Of a stretch of 64,000 nt of DNA, positions 18,216 through 27,892 are shown piece by piece. Every line of letters starts with the position of its first letter. The first letter of the stretch is position 1. The position numbers were made by a program, and so were the translations under genes. The notes under the pieces were generated by a model. It did not search any database. It saw only the letters and a program-made list of their open reading frames with translations, and was not told the origin of the DNA. The DNA is from Zobellia amurskyensis (GTDB taxonomy: Bacteria; Bacteroidota; Bacteroidia; Flavobacteriales; Flavobacteriaceae), in NCBI RefSeq assembly GCF_009725985.1, contig NZ_RCNR01000008.1, positions 1-64,000 of the forward strand, in the 5' to 3' direction.

Positions 18216-19339
18216 AAAAACTAGCATTTTTATTGGTACTTGTCGTTAACACCTTCACACTTTGCGCACAGGAATTTGCCTTGGTCAGAGAAGATGGTAA
18301 ATTTGGTTTTATTGATAAAACAGGAGCTTACGTAATTGAACCACAATTTGAAAAAGCGGATAGTTTTTCAAATGGATTGGCCGCGGCCATAGAAAATGAT
18401 TTTTGGGGATTTATAAATACGAAGGGCGAATGGGCCATTAAACCTGAATATGACCGGGTGAAAATGTTCAATTCAGGCTATGCTTTGGTATTAAAAGATG
18501 ACCAGTGGAACTATATTGACACCACTGGAAAAAAACTTGAAACCCCTAGCAGTGAAAAATATTATGACTTTGAAGAAGGAGTCGCTCTTTTCAGGTCTGG
18601 AGATAAAATTGGCCTTTTAGGAACCAACGGCAAGCTTGTTTTAGAGCCTACCTACGACGCTATAAAAAAGTTCAGAAATGGTCACGCCAAAGTGAATAAA
18701 GGAGAGCTATGGGGAATGATCGATGCTTCAGGGAAAGTTATTATTCCTGTTGAATATGAAGATATAGGAAACACGTACAAAGATGCCGGCGTCTATGGCA
18801 AGAAAAACGGAACTTTTGGAATCATACACAACGGAAGCTTTAATCCAATTGATAATGCTACTAAAGTGTATAACTTTCACGGAGACTCAAAACTTACCTA
18901 TGCGTCCCGCGAGAAAAAGACCGGCTTTGTAAACAGCAAAGGTGAGTGGGTTCTAGAACCTACCTTTGATAAGGCTAGAGCATTTTCTAATGGACTAGCG
19001 CCTGTTGCAGAAGGAAAACAATGGGGCTACATTAATGAGAAAGGGGAAATGCTCATAAAACCACAATTCCGTGATGCCGAAGTATTTTCTGCAAGTGGCT
19101 TTGCTCCCGTAAAAGACAAAAACTGGGGCTTTATTGATACATCTGGCAAGGTCATCATTCCTATGGAATATGGTATTTCAGGAAATTTCGCTTTCCTTAA
19201 AGGTTCTGAAGAAAAAGGCTTTGTAAACGGCATAGCTAGAGTAAAATCTAAAAAAGGCTGGGGCTATTTTAATGAGAAAGGTCAATTATTGGCGGACAAA
19301 TGGTTTCAGAATGCAGAGCCGTTTGTATCTGTTAAATAA
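18212..19339 (+). CDS. Exported WG-repeat protein
   Basis: A 375-residue protein with signal peptide (LVLVVNTFTLCAQ) and about eight to ten WG/KWGYI-type repeats of the form GFIDKTGAYVIEPQFE. The repeats span almost the whole mature protein and should form a beta-rich solenoid or propeller. Its ATG overlaps the stop of the ammonia-lyase, so the two are co-translated. Function in pigment biosynthesis is not known; an envelope scaffold is a guess. Confidence 0.88.
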   Translation: MKKLAFLLVLVVNTFTLCAQEFALVREDGKFGFIDKTGAYVIEPQFEKADSFSNGLAAAIENDFWGFINTKGEWAIKPEYDRVKMFNSGYALVLKDDQWNYIDTTGKKLETPSSEKYYDFEEGVALFRSGDKIGLLGTNGKLVLEPTYDAIKKFRNGHAKVNKGELWGMIDASGKVIIPVEYEDIGNTYKDAGVYGKKNGTFGIIHNGSFNPIDNATKVYNFHGDSKLTYASREKKTGFVNSKGEWVLEPTFDKARAFSNGLAPVAEGKQWGYINEKGEMLIKPQFRDAEVFSASGFAPVKDKNWGFIDTSGKVIIPMEYGISGNFAFLKGSEEKGFVNGIARVKSKKGWGYFNEKGQLLADKWFQNAEPFVSVK

Positions 19340-19448
19340 ACTCGTTCCTTTTTTTAAACTATAAATTTCGCTAGCTTTAAGTAAAGACTTAGCGCACTAA
19401 AACAATATACTCCGGGGTTTAGGGGTCTTGAAAATTCATAATTCTTAA

Positions 19449-20204
19449 ATGGAAGAAAAGAAAGCGGAAAAACAAAAATACGCATTGGTAACAGGTGGCT
19501 CTAGGGGAATAGGACGTGCAGTATGTGTCCAATTGGCCAAGGACCTAGATTACCAAATTCTCATCAATTATAACAGTAATGAGGCTGCAGCCGAAGAAAC
19601 CCTTAAATTGGTAGAAGAAGCTGGTGGAAAAGGTGAATTAATGCCTTTTAGCGTAACGGATGCCGAAACAGTAAAGGCTACCTTTGAAAAATGGCACGAA
19701 ACACACGAAAATGCAATAATAGAAGTAATCGTGAACAATGCCGGAATAACCCAAGATGGTATGTTCATGTGGATGAAACAAGAAGATTGGTCCAAGGTTA
19801 TAGACACAAGTCTTAACGGCTTTTTTAACGTTACCAATACGCTTATCCAAAAACTTTTGGTCAATAAATATGGTCGTATCATTAATATGGTTTCCGTTTC
19901 CGGCCTTAAGGGCACGCCTGGCCAGACCAACTACTCGGCTGCTAAAGGAGCGGTTATTGGAGCTACAAAAGCACTTGCACAAGAAATTGCCAAAAGGAAC
20001 GTTACAGTAAATGCTGTAGCACCCGGTTTTATAAAAACCGACATGACCAATGACCTAGATGAAAAGGAATTGAAACGAATGATTCCTGCAAATAGGTTTG
20101 GCGAAGCAGAAGAAGTGGCGCATGTAGTGTCTTTTTTAGCTTCAAAAAAATCGGGTTATATTACTGGTGAAGTCATCAATATTAACGGCGGTATTTATTC
20201 TTAA
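19449..20204 (+). CDS. fabG: 3-oxoacyl-ACP reductase
   Basis: A 251-residue short-chain dehydrogenase. TGGSRGIG (16-23) binds NADPH, NNAG is present, and the catalytic set is Ser (MVSVSGLKG) with YSAAK. The C-terminal INGGIYS is as in FabG. It is first in a run of tightly spaced biosynthetic genes and should reduce the beta-keto group in each aryl-polyene extension cycle. Confidence 0.93.
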   Translation: MEEKKAEKQKYALVTGGSRGIGRAVCVQLAKDLDYQILINYNSNEAAAEETLKLVEEAGGKGELMPFSVTDAETVKATFEKWHETHENAIIEVIVNNAGITQDGMFMWMKQEDWSKVIDTSLNGFFNVTNTLIQKLLVNKYGRIINMVSVSGLKGTPGQTNYSAAKGAVIGATKALAQEIAKRNVTVNAVAPGFIKTDMTNDLDEKELKRMIPANRFGEAEEVAHVVSFLASKKSGYITGEVININGGIYS

Positions 20205-20220
20205 TTTTACATAAGGGGCA

Positions 20221-21438
20221 ATGAAAAGAGTAGTAATCACAGGCATGGGTATATATTCTTGTATAGGCAAAAACCTAGACGAGGTTAAAACATCTCTGTA
20301 TGAAGGAAAATCAGGTATCGTTAGTGACCAAGAACGACTTGATTTTGGTTATCGCTCTGGACTCACGGGAATGGTTGAAGAACCCAACCTAAAGAAATTA
20401 CTATCAAGAAGGCAACGACTTAGTCTTGGAGAAGAAGGTCAGTATGCTTATATGGCCACTATAGAGGCCTTGAAAAACGCAAAAATTGAAGACAGTTTTT
20501 TTGATGAGAACGAAGTTGGCGTAATCTACGGCAACGATAGCACTGCCCGTTCCGTTGTAGAATCTACTGATATATTACGAGAAAAAAAAGACACCACTTT
20601 GGTTGGCTCAGGAGCTATTTTTAAGGCGATGAACTCTACCATAACCATGAACCTTTCTACCATTTTTAGGCTTAGAGGGGTTAATTTTACGATTAGCGCG
20701 GCTTGCGCAAGTGGATCTCATTCTATTGGCATGGGATACCATCTTATAAAAAGTGGTCTTCAGGATTGTATTATTACCGGTGGCGCACAAGAAATAAACA
20801 AATTGGCCATGGGCAGTTTTGACGGCCTTGGTGTTTTTGCAACCACTGATGGCGACCCCGCTAAAGCATCAAGACCTTTTGACCAGGCCCGAAATGGATT
20901 GGTACCCAGTGGTGGTGGCGCTACTTTAATATTGGAAAGTTACGAATCCGCAGTTAAAAGAGGAGCACCTATTCTAGGGGAAATCATTGGATATGGCTTT
21001 TCATCAAATGGAGGGCATATCTCTACACCAAATGTAGATGGACCTTCACGAGCAATGCACAACGCATTAAAGGATGCAAAACTTGATGCCTCGGCCATAG
21101 ATTACGTAAACGCACATGCCACCTCTACTCCCGTGGGTGATGTCAATGAGGCAAAAGCCATTTATGAGGTCTTTGGCGAACACAATCCTCCGGTCAGTTC
21201 AACCAAGTCAATGACGGGACATGAATGCTGGATGGCAGGTGCAAGCGAGGTTATTTACGGTATGATTATGATGCAAAATTCTTTTGTTGCACCTAACATC
21301 AATCTAGAAAATATTGATGAGGATGCAGCAAAATTAAACATAGTTAAGGAAACGTTAAATAAAAAAATTGACGTATTTTTGTCCAATTCATTCGGGTTTG
21401 GTGGTACAAACTCTGCTTTGATATTAAAAAAATGCTAG
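20221..21438 (+). CDS. Beta-ketoacyl-ACP synthase (FabF/FabB type)
   Basis: A 405-residue condensing enzyme. The catalytic set is complete: Cys162 in ISAACASGSHS, His in NAHATSTPVGD and His in STKSMTGHECWMAGASE. The GHECWMAGASE form is FabB-like. It starts 16 nt after fabG and ends 6 nt before the carrier-protein gene. Likely role: chain extension for the polyene or for the acyl chains of the resorcinol half. Confidence 0.92.
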   Translation: MKRVVITGMGIYSCIGKNLDEVKTSLYEGKSGIVSDQERLDFGYRSGLTGMVEEPNLKKLLSRRQRLSLGEEGQYAYMATIEALKNAKIEDSFFDENEVGVIYGNDSTARSVVESTDILREKKDTTLVGSGAIFKAMNSTITMNLSTIFRLRGVNFTISAACASGSHSIGMGYHLIKSGLQDCIITGGAQEINKLAMGSFDGLGVFATTDGDPAKASRPFDQARNGLVPSGGGATLILESYESAVKRGAPILGEIIGYGFSSNGGHISTPNVDGPSRAMHNALKDAKLDASAIDYVNAHATSTPVGDVNEAKAIYEVFGEHNPPVSSTKSMTGHECWMAGASEVIYGMIMMQNSFVAPNINLENIDEDAAKLNIVKETLNKKIDVFLSNSFGFGGTNSALILKKC

Positions 21439-21444
21439 CGAAAG

Positions 21445-21693
21445 ATGATGATGACCAAAGAAGTTATTATTCAAAAAATAGATGATTTCCTAATCGACGA
21501 GTTTGAAGTCGAAGAAGAAGAAATCGCTGCCGATGCTAACCTTAAAGACACTTTAGGCCTAGATAGCCTAGACTTTGTTGATTTAGTAGTGGCAGTAGAA
21601 AGCAATTTTGGCGTAAAACTCGTAGGTGAAGACTTTATTAATGTTACCACCTTGCAGAATTTTTATGACCTTATTGAGCGAAAACTTCACTGA
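21445..21693 (+). CDS. Acyl carrier protein 1
   Basis: An 82-residue acidic four-helix carrier. The phosphopantetheine serine lies in LGLDSLDFVDLVV. Three consecutive ATG codons (21445, 21448 and 21451) make the exact start uncertain. It sits between a ketosynthase and the LpxL-like acyltransferase. In dialkylresorcinol loci a carrier protein near darA/darB is usual, so this may be the DarC-type carrier. Confidence 0.93.
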   Translation: MMMTKEVIIQKIDDFLIDEFEVEEEEIAADANLKDTLGLDSLDFVDLVVAVESNFGVKLVGEDFINVTTLQNFYDLIERKLH

Positions 21694-21716
21694 TACTCCC
21701 CTGAGAAAACCCAAAA

Positions 21717-22604
21717 ATGGCAACAGAATGGGAAGGAAAATCTAAAGGCACCGTTTTAGGATACAGAATATATATTTTCTTTATCAAAAAATTAGGATTA
21801 GGCGCCTCATATGCACTCCTTCATTTCGTGGTTCTTTACTACTGTATATTTTCGGTAGCAAGCACAAAGGCCATTTTCTACTATTTCCACAATAGACTTG
21901 GGTATTCCACCTTAAAAAGTCTTTTCAGCGTATACAGAAACTATTATGTTTTTGGCCAGACCATAATTGATAAAGCAGCAATATCAGCAGGTCTAAGAGA
22001 CAGATTCACCTATGATTTTGATGGAATAGATAAAATCGAAAACCTTCTTGCACAAAAAAAGGGAGGCATCTTATTAAGTGCACATATTGGAAATTTTGAA
22101 GTAGCGCAACATTTTCTACAAGATGTAAACGCTTTTTCTTCAATTAATCTGGTTACTTGGGACCGAGAACATGAAGAGATCAAGGCTTATTTGGAGAGTG
22201 TTACATCAAAATCCAATATCAAGCTTATTTTAATCAAAGAAGATATGTCCCATATCTTTGAAATACATACAGCTTTAACCAATGGTGAACTGGTCTGCTT
22301 TACAGGAGACCGATATATTGAAGGCACAAAGTTTTTAGAACAACAATTTCTTGGAGCCACGGCCAAGTTCCCAATGGGGCCATACTTATTAGCTTCTCGT
22401 CTAAAGGTCCCCGTTTTGTTCGTCTACGTTATGAAAGAATCCAAAAACCATTATCACTTATACGCAAGAACTGCCGAGGTAAAACGCGGTGATGCCCAAG
22501 GTCTACTGGAAAAATACACCGAAAACTTAGAATGGATTATTAAAAAATATCCGTTACAGTGGTTTAATTATTTCGATTTCTGGGGAGATAAGGCAAATAA
22601 GTAA
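21717..22604 (+). CDS. LpxL/HtrB-like acyltransferase
   Basis: A 295-residue membrane-associated acyltransferase. An N-terminal hydrophobic segment (about 38-58) is followed by LLSAHIGNFEVAQ with the HX4E motif, and by FTGDRYIEG and FPMGPYLLASRLKVPVLF, as in lipid A lauroyl/myristoyl transferases. Inside the pigment cluster it more likely transfers the aryl-polyene acyl group from its carrier, for example onto the dialkylresorcinol hydroxyl to make the flexirubin ester. Substrate inferred from context. Confidence 0.85.
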   Translation: MATEWEGKSKGTVLGYRIYIFFIKKLGLGASYALLHFVVLYYCIFSVASTKAIFYYFHNRLGYSTLKSLFSVYRNYYVFGQTIIDKAAISAGLRDRFTYDFDGIDKIENLLAQKKGGILLSAHIGNFEVAQHFLQDVNAFSSINLVTWDREHEEIKAYLESVTSKSNIKLILIKEDMSHIFEIHTALTNGELVCFTGDRYIEGTKFLEQQFLGATAKFPMGPYLLASRLKVPVLFVYVMKESKNHYHLYARTAEVKRGDAQGLLEKYTENLEWIIKKYPLQWFNYFDFWGDKANK

Positions 22605-22673
22605 GATATTTGAACTATCCCTAAAGCGATTACGGCTCATTTTTTTCAACGGTCGTACCATAACCTAAAGCAA

Positions 22674-23597
22674 ATGAAAGAAGTACTTGTTGTTTATTAC
22701 TCTCAAACAGGGCAATTACGTACAATCATAGATTCTGTTCTATCTCCTTTGGACCAAGAATCCGCTAACATCACTTATCACCAAATTATTCCGGACGATC
22801 CTTATCCGTTTCCATGGAAAAAAGAACGTTTTTTTGATGTTTTTCCAGAAGCGTTTCTTCAAATTCCTACACCGATTAACAAACCAGAGGTGTCCGTTTT
22901 ATCAAAAAAATATGACCTAGTAATCTTAGGTCATCAGGTGTGGTATCTATCACCTTCCATCCCATTAAACTCCTTTTTAAAATCAGAAGAGGCAAAAATC
23001 TTATTGAATAACACACCTGTAATTACCGTAATCGGCGTTCGAAATATGTGGGCCATGTCTCAAGAAAAGGTCAAAAAAATGCTAATTGACCTGAACGCAA
23101 AACTTGTGGGAAACATTGCTTTGGTAGATAAAAACATCAATCATATTAGTGTCATTACCATTGTACATTGGATGCTTAAAGGCAAAAAAGACCGCCTTTG
23201 GGGTATTTTTCCAAGACCAGGAGTTTCGGACAACACCATAGCGTCCGCAGATAAATTTGGGCATCCAATCAAGGAGGCACTTCTAGCTTCTGACTTTTCT
23301 TCCTTACAAGAAAAACTGAACCTTCTTGACGCGTCAAAAATAAGTAACCTACTGGTCCAGATGGACAAACGCGGAAACATTCTATTCTCAAAATGGGCCA
23401 ACCTCATCAAAAAGAAGGGAGACCAAGGAGACCCTGCCCGAAAAAAATGGCTACGTTTATTTAACTATTACCTGATATTTGCCATTTGGATAATCGCACC
23501 TATAGTTTTTATTGTATTTTTGCTCACTTATATCCCCATGTATAGGAAAATCCAAAGGGAAAACAAATATTACGCCTCTGTAGACTATAAGGAGTAA
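22674..23597 (+). CDS. darA: Dialkylresorcinol-condensing protein DarA
   Basis: A 307-residue protein. The N-terminus, VLVVYYSQTGQLRTI, is a flavodoxin-like FMN-binding P-loop, and the C-terminus carries a hydrophobic segment (about 265-290, YYLIFAIWIIAPIVFIVFLL) that should anchor it to the inner membrane. It is followed after 9 nt by darB. In known dialkylresorcinol pathways DarB condenses two acyl precursors to a cyclohexanedione and DarA aromatises it to the resorcinol. Confidence 0.88.
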   Translation: MKEVLVVYYSQTGQLRTIIDSVLSPLDQESANITYHQIIPDDPYPFPWKKERFFDVFPEAFLQIPTPINKPEVSVLSKKYDLVILGHQVWYLSPSIPLNSFLKSEEAKILLNNTPVITVIGVRNMWAMSQEKVKKMLIDLNAKLVGNIALVDKNINHISVITIVHWMLKGKKDRLWGIFPRPGVSDNTIASADKFGHPIKEALLASDFSSLQEKLNLLDASKISNLLVQMDKRGNILFSKWANLIKKKGDQGDPARKKWLRLFNYYLIFAIWIIAPIVFIVFLLTYIPMYRKIQRENKYYASVDYKE

Positions 23598-23606
23598 GAC
23601 TGACAC

Positions 23607-24740
23607 ATGAAAAACGCTTACATTACCAAAATATCCAAATTTCTGCCCAATTCACCTGTTGAGAACGACCAAATTGAAGAAAAATTAGGGTTCATAGACG
23701 GGCAAAAATCTAGGGCGAAAAGTATAATCCTACGTAATAATAAGATTAAAAAAAGGTACTATGCCATTGATGAAGATGGCAATGTAACCCATAACAATGC
23801 CCAGCTTACAGCAGCGGCGATAGAAGCACTTTGTGATACCGATTTCAGCAAAGAAAACATAGAGCTCCTTTCTTGTGGCACCTCTACACCAGACCAACTT
23901 TTGCCCTCTCATGCGGCTATGGTACATGGTGTATTGAAAAACGGGAATATGGAAATCAATTCCGCCTCAGGCGTTTGTTGCTCTGGTATGAATGCCCTAA
24001 AATATGGTTACATGGCCGTACAAGTTGGCCAAGTAAGCAATGCTGTTTGTACAGGTTCCGAAAAAGTCTCTACTTGGACCAAAGCAGATTTCTACCAAGA
24101 AGAAATTGAGCATTTAAAGGAGTTGGAAGAAAACCCCATGATCGCCTTTGATAAAGATTTCCTACGATGGATGCTTTCTGATGGATCAGGAGCTATTTTA
24201 GTAGAAAACGAACCCAAAGGAGACACGCCATTAAAAATTGAGTGGATGGAAGGTTTTTCATACGCTTATGAGATGGAAACCTGCATGTATGCCGGCGGCG
24301 AGAAACTTGAAAATGGTGAATTAAAACCTTGGAGCGAGTTTGCTCCGGAAGATTGGGGTAAAAAATCAGTATTTGCTATAAAACAAGACGTAAAACTTTT
24401 AGGTGAAAACATCTTAAAGAAGGGTGTTGACTGTCTAAAAATGGTTTACGAAAAACATGGTATTGGCCCAGATGATGTTGATTACTACCTGCCACATATT
24501 TCATCGTATTTCTTTAAACAAGGACTCTACGACGAAATGAAGGAACAAGGAGTAGAAATGCCTTGGGACAAATGGTTTTTAAATCTTGAGCATGTTGGCA
24601 ACGTAGGAGCGGCATCTATCTACCTTATGCTTGAAGAATTGGTAGCATCTGGCAAATTAAAAAAAGGTGATAGAATATTGTTACACGTACCAGAGAGTGC
24701 GCGTTTTTCTTACACTTATGCCTATTTAACTGTGTGCTAG
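23607..24740 (+). CDS. darB: Ketosynthase/cyclase DarB (KAS III-like)
   Basis: A 377-residue FabH-like enzyme. The active-site cysteine lies in NSASGVCCSGMNALKYG (Cys124 or Cys125), with His in YYLPHISSYFF and Asn in EHVGNVGAASIY. It differs from FabH in having the CC pair and a long insertion around residues 160-240. Together with DarA it builds 2,5-dialkylresorcinols from two acyl thioesters. The stop codon is 1 nt before the next ATG. Confidence 0.92.
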   Translation: MKNAYITKISKFLPNSPVENDQIEEKLGFIDGQKSRAKSIILRNNKIKKRYYAIDEDGNVTHNNAQLTAAAIEALCDTDFSKENIELLSCGTSTPDQLLPSHAAMVHGVLKNGNMEINSASGVCCSGMNALKYGYMAVQVGQVSNAVCTGSEKVSTWTKADFYQEEIEHLKELEENPMIAFDKDFLRWMLSDGSGAILVENEPKGDTPLKIEWMEGFSYAYEMETCMYAGGEKLENGELKPWSEFAPEDWGKKSVFAIKQDVKLLGENILKKGVDCLKMVYEKHGIGPDDVDYYLPHISSYFFKQGLYDEMKEQGVEMPWDKWFLNLEHVGNVGAASIYLMLEELVASGKLKKGDRILLHVPESARFSYTYAYLTVC

Positions 24741-24741
24741 C

Positions 24742-25179
24742 ATGAATTTATTGAAAGAAACCATTACAGATAAAGAGTTTCTGCAAAATCTTATTCCGCA
24801 AAAACCACCTTTTGTTATGGTGGGTAAACTGCTTGAGTATTCAGACAAGAAAATCGTATCTGGACTTATTGTTCCCGAAGACAACATATTTGTTTTTGAA
24901 AACCGATTCATGGCCCCTGGCCTTATAGAAAACATGGCTCAGACCGTGGCATTGCATACGGGTTACAAATATTATTTGGCCAAAAAACCCGCTCCTACCG
25001 GATATATAGGGGCAATAAAAAAAGCTACTGTTAATGCATTGCCATTTGTAGGCCAAGAATTGGAAACGACTGTAGAGATTCTACATGATATTATGGGCAT
25101 AACTATGGTATCTGCCGTAGTAACCTGCGAAGGAATTGTATTGGCTACAAGTGAAATGAAAACCGCACTGGCAAACTAA
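24742..25179 (+). CDS. ApeP-like hotdog dehydratase 1
   Basis: A 145-residue hotdog-fold protein. LIPQKPPFVMVGKLLEYSD and FMAPGLIENMAQTVALHTGY resemble 3-hydroxyacyl-ACP dehydratases of aryl-polyene clusters (ApeP-like). The canonical GHFP histidine of FabZ is replaced (VFENRFMAPG) while the acid of LIENMAQT is kept. It sits 1 nt after darB and 1 nt before a second, similar gene; the two probably form a heterodimer. Confidence 0.82.
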   Translation: MNLLKETITDKEFLQNLIPQKPPFVMVGKLLEYSDKKIVSGLIVPEDNIFVFENRFMAPGLIENMAQTVALHTGYKYYLAKKPAPTGYIGAIKKATVNALPFVGQELETTVEILHDIMGITMVSAVVTCEGIVLATSEMKTALAN

Positions 25180-25180
25180 T

Positions 25181-25633
25181 TTGGAAGCACGCGTCAACAT
25201 AGACATCAAGAACTTTCTGCCCCATAGGGAACCTATGCTCATGGCAAGTGTAACGCCCTATCTTGATGAAACCTCAGTTGAAACTCATTTTAAAGTTGAG
25301 GAAGCATGCATTTTCGTCAAAAACGAACACCTATCCGAAACCGGACTCATTGAAAATGCTGCCCAAACCTGTGCCGCTATTGTTGGTCAAAGTTTTTTTG
25401 ACAAAGACGACAAGGACGGAAGCAAAAGTAAGGTTATAGGCTATATAAGTGCTGTAAAGAAAGTGAAAATTACAGCTTTACCAAAAGTAGGCGAGACCAT
25501 AGTAACCAAAGGCAACCTTGTTTCAAGATATGATAACGAAGCCTTTAGTAGCTGCACCATAGCTTCTGAAACTTTCAGAAATGGAGAATTAATCGTAGCT
25601 TGTACATTGAACTTTTTGATCCATGAAGTTTAA
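25181..25633 (+). CDS. ApeP-like hotdog dehydratase 2 (TTG start)
   Basis: A 150-residue hotdog protein. The start is TTG at 25181, one nucleotide after the preceding stop. The next in-frame ATG would remove NIDIKNFLPHREPM, which is part of the fold. LPHREPMLMASVTPYLDE and SETGLIENAAQT align with the previous gene, again without a GHFP histidine. Probably one subunit of the dehydratase acting on 3-hydroxyacyl-ACP during polyene extension. Confidence 0.82.
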   Translation: MEARVNIDIKNFLPHREPMLMASVTPYLDETSVETHFKVEEACIFVKNEHLSETGLIENAAQTCAAIVGQSFFDKDDKDGSKSKVIGYISAVKKVKITALPKVGETIVTKGNLVSRYDNEAFSSCTIASETFRNGELIVACTLNFLIHEV

Positions 25634-25670
25634 GAGGGAAAATAGTAATAATCCCCCAAAATAACGACCA

Positions 25671-26069
25671 GTGAAAAAAGAAGAAGTACCACAAGACAAA
25701 GGCCTGTTAGATTCCGCCCAAACCAAAGAACTCACCTATGCCGTTGACGAAAATGGTGAGTACACTACAGAATTGAGCTCGGGATGGGATCCTAAGACCA
25801 TTGCTCTTAGCAATGCCATAAAAGGCATTGAAGAGCGTGTAGCTACAGCTAAAAAACGCGTACTGAACAACGAGACCAGCCCCATTGAATATTATATGGA
25901 ACTACACAAGATGGACCTCCCCATTCTATCTAGCTATGTTGGACTTTGGCAATGGCGCGTAAAGCGACATTTTAAACCAAAGGTTTTTCAAAAACTAAAC
26001 CAAAAGACACTTCAAAAATATGCTGATGTTTTCGAAATCAGTATTGAAGAACTGAAACACATTTCTTAA
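25671..26069 (+). CDS. Pigment-cluster hypothetical protein (GTG start)
   Basis: A 132-residue soluble, helical protein starting at GTG 25671; no upstream ATG is available. It contains YYMELHKMDLPILSSYVGLWQWRVKRHF. I do not recognise a family. Its position 8 nt before the BtrH-like gene suggests a partner or chaperone for that protein. Confidence 0.75.
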   Translation: MKKEEVPQDKGLLDSAQTKELTYAVDENGEYTTELSSGWDPKTIALSNAIKGIEERVATAKKRVLNNETSPIEYYMELHKMDLPILSSYVGLWQWRVKRHFKPKVFQKLNQKTLQKYADVFEISIEELKHIS

Positions 26070-26077
26070 ACATCCGC

Positions 26078-27073
26078 ATGCAAATAGAATTTACCCACAA
26101 ACAATCGGCACACTGCGAAAACGGTGTGGTAAGTAACCTAATGCGCCACAACGGTTTTGAGGTAAGCGAACCCATGGTCTTTGGCATAGGGTCCGGCCTT
26201 TTGTTCTGTTATATTCCCTTTTTAAAAGTGAACCATGCTCCGGTCGTAACTTATAGAGCCATGCCCGGTTTTATTTTTAATAGGTTCGCCAAAAGAGTAG
26301 GCATCAAAATAAAGCGAGAAAAATTCAGCAGTCCTGAATCGGCAAAATCACGCTTGGATGAAAATTTGGCCAAGAACAACCCCGTAGGACTACAAGTAGG
26401 TGTTTACAATCTTTTATATTTTCCAGATGAATATCGTTTTCACTTTAATGCACACAATTTGGTGGTGTATGGTAAGGAAAATGAAAACTATTTGATCAGT
26501 GACCCGGTCATGGAACAGGTCACTACCTTAACCGAAAAACAGTTGGAAAAAGTTCGTTTTGCCAAAGGTGCCTTTGCCCCTAAAGGTCATATATACTACC
26601 CTACTGCGTTCCCAGAAAAGTTGGAATTGAAGAGTGCAATTATCAAGGGCATTAAACAGACCTGCCGTGAAATGACAGCTCCCTTTCCCATTGTAGGAAC
26701 CAATGGCATAAAGACCATTTCCAAGCTTATTCGTAAGTGGCCCAAGAAAAAAGGCGCTAAAGTCGCCAATCATTATTTAGGTCAGATTGTACGTATGCAA
26801 GAAGAAATAGGTACAGGTGGCGGAGGTTTCCGCTATATCTATGCCGCTTTTTTACAAGAAGCAAGCCAAGTTCTTGGCAATGAAAAACTAAAAGAACTCT
26901 CAAAAGAAATGACCAAAATTGGTGATGACTGGCGAGATTTTGCATTGAATGCTTCACGTATCTACAAAAATCGTAGTCCTGAAACCGACGCCTACAATAA
27001 GGTTGCGGATGAACTTGAAGCCATTGCCAACAGTGAAGCTGCATTTTTTAAAAAACTCAAAAAAGCTATTTAA
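26078..27073 (+). CDS. BtrH N-terminal-domain protein (acyltransferase-like)
   Basis: A 331-residue protein. The N-terminus, HKQSAHCENGVVSNLMRHNGFEVSEPMVFGIGSGLLF, has the Cys-containing signature of the BtrH family, where this domain transfers an acyl group from a carrier protein. The C-terminal part (about 160-331) resembles DUF4872. An acyl transfer in assembling the pigment from carrier-bound halves is plausible, but the LpxL-like and C45 enzymes are competing candidates. Confidence 0.8.
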   Translation: MQIEFTHKQSAHCENGVVSNLMRHNGFEVSEPMVFGIGSGLLFCYIPFLKVNHAPVVTYRAMPGFIFNRFAKRVGIKIKREKFSSPESAKSRLDENLAKNNPVGLQVGVYNLLYFPDEYRFHFNAHNLVVYGKENENYLISDPVMEQVTTLTEKQLEKVRFAKGAFAPKGHIYYPTAFPEKLELKSAIIKGIKQTCREMTAPFPIVGTNGIKTISKLIRKWPKKKGAKVANHYLGQIVRMQEEIGTGGGGFRYIYAAFLQEASQVLGNEKLKELSKEMTKIGDDWRDFALNASRIYKNRSPETDAYNKVADELEAIANSEAAFFKKLKKAI

Positions 27074-27148
27074 GAGCTACTTTACCCCTATCGTCTTTAA
27101 TAAGGAAAACCACACTTTATCTTAGAAATTTCGATTAGTTTTGATATC

Positions 27149-27892
27149 ATGATTCAAATCAACAAGCTTTCAAAAAAGTATAAAGGAGCAGACGATTTTT
27201 CCGTCTGTGATTTGGATTTAGCTATAGATGAAGGTGAAATTTTTGGGCTTCTTGGCCCTAACGGAGCAGGAAAGACCACCTTAATTTCAATGCTAAGCTC
27301 ATTGTTGAAACCTACCTCAGGACATTTTACAATTGATGGACTCAACTATAAAGAGCATAAAAATCAACTGAAACAATTAATAGGCATTGTCCCGCAGGAA
27401 TATGCATTATACCCGTCGTTGACGGCGTACGAAAACCTTATGTATTTTGGAAGTATGTACGGTCTTAAAGGGCAGTCATTAAAAAACGACATCAATGCTC
27501 ATCTTGAGACTATGGGGCTATCAAAATTCGCCCATAAAAAAATTAAGAGTTTCTCCGGAGGAATGAAACGACGCATCAATCTTATATCCAGTATTTTACA
27601 CAAACCTAAAGTGCTGTTTTTAGACGAACCTACGGTAGGTGTAGATGTGCAGTCCAAGAACGTAATTATGGCGTACCTAAAAGAATTGAATACTTTGGGT
27701 ACTACCATTATTTACACTTCCCATCACTTGAACGAGGCCGAACAATTTTGTACTCGTGTAGGTATTATAGACCACGGAACATTGGTATGTATTGGCAAAC
27801 CAAAAGAACTCATAGCACAAGAAGAAAATGCAGAGCATCTAGAAGAAGTATTCTTGGCCAAAACGGGTAAAGCCTTACGTGATCATGCATAA
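27149..27892 (+). CDS. ABC transporter ATP-binding protein
   Basis: A 247-residue ATPase. Walker [10 protein letters not shown] (35-43), signature SFSGGMKRR, Walker [13 protein letters not shown] and the switch His in [10 protein letters not shown] are all present. This is the DrrA/NodI-type class used in export. It overlaps the permease gene by 8 nt. Likely role: exporting a pigment intermediate across the inner membrane. Confidence 0.95.
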   Translation: MIQINKLSKKYKGADDFSVCDLDLAIDEGEIFGLLGPNGAGKTTLISMLSSLLKPTSGHFTIDGLNYKEHKNQLKQLIGIVPQEYALYPSLTAYENLMYFGSMYGLKGQSLKNDINAHLETMGLSKFAHKKIKSFSGGMKRRINLISSILHKPKVLFLDEPTVGVDVQSKNVIMAYLKELNTLGTTIIYTSHHLNEAEQFCTRVGIIDHGTLVCIGKPKELIAQEENAEHLEEVFLAKTGKALRDHA

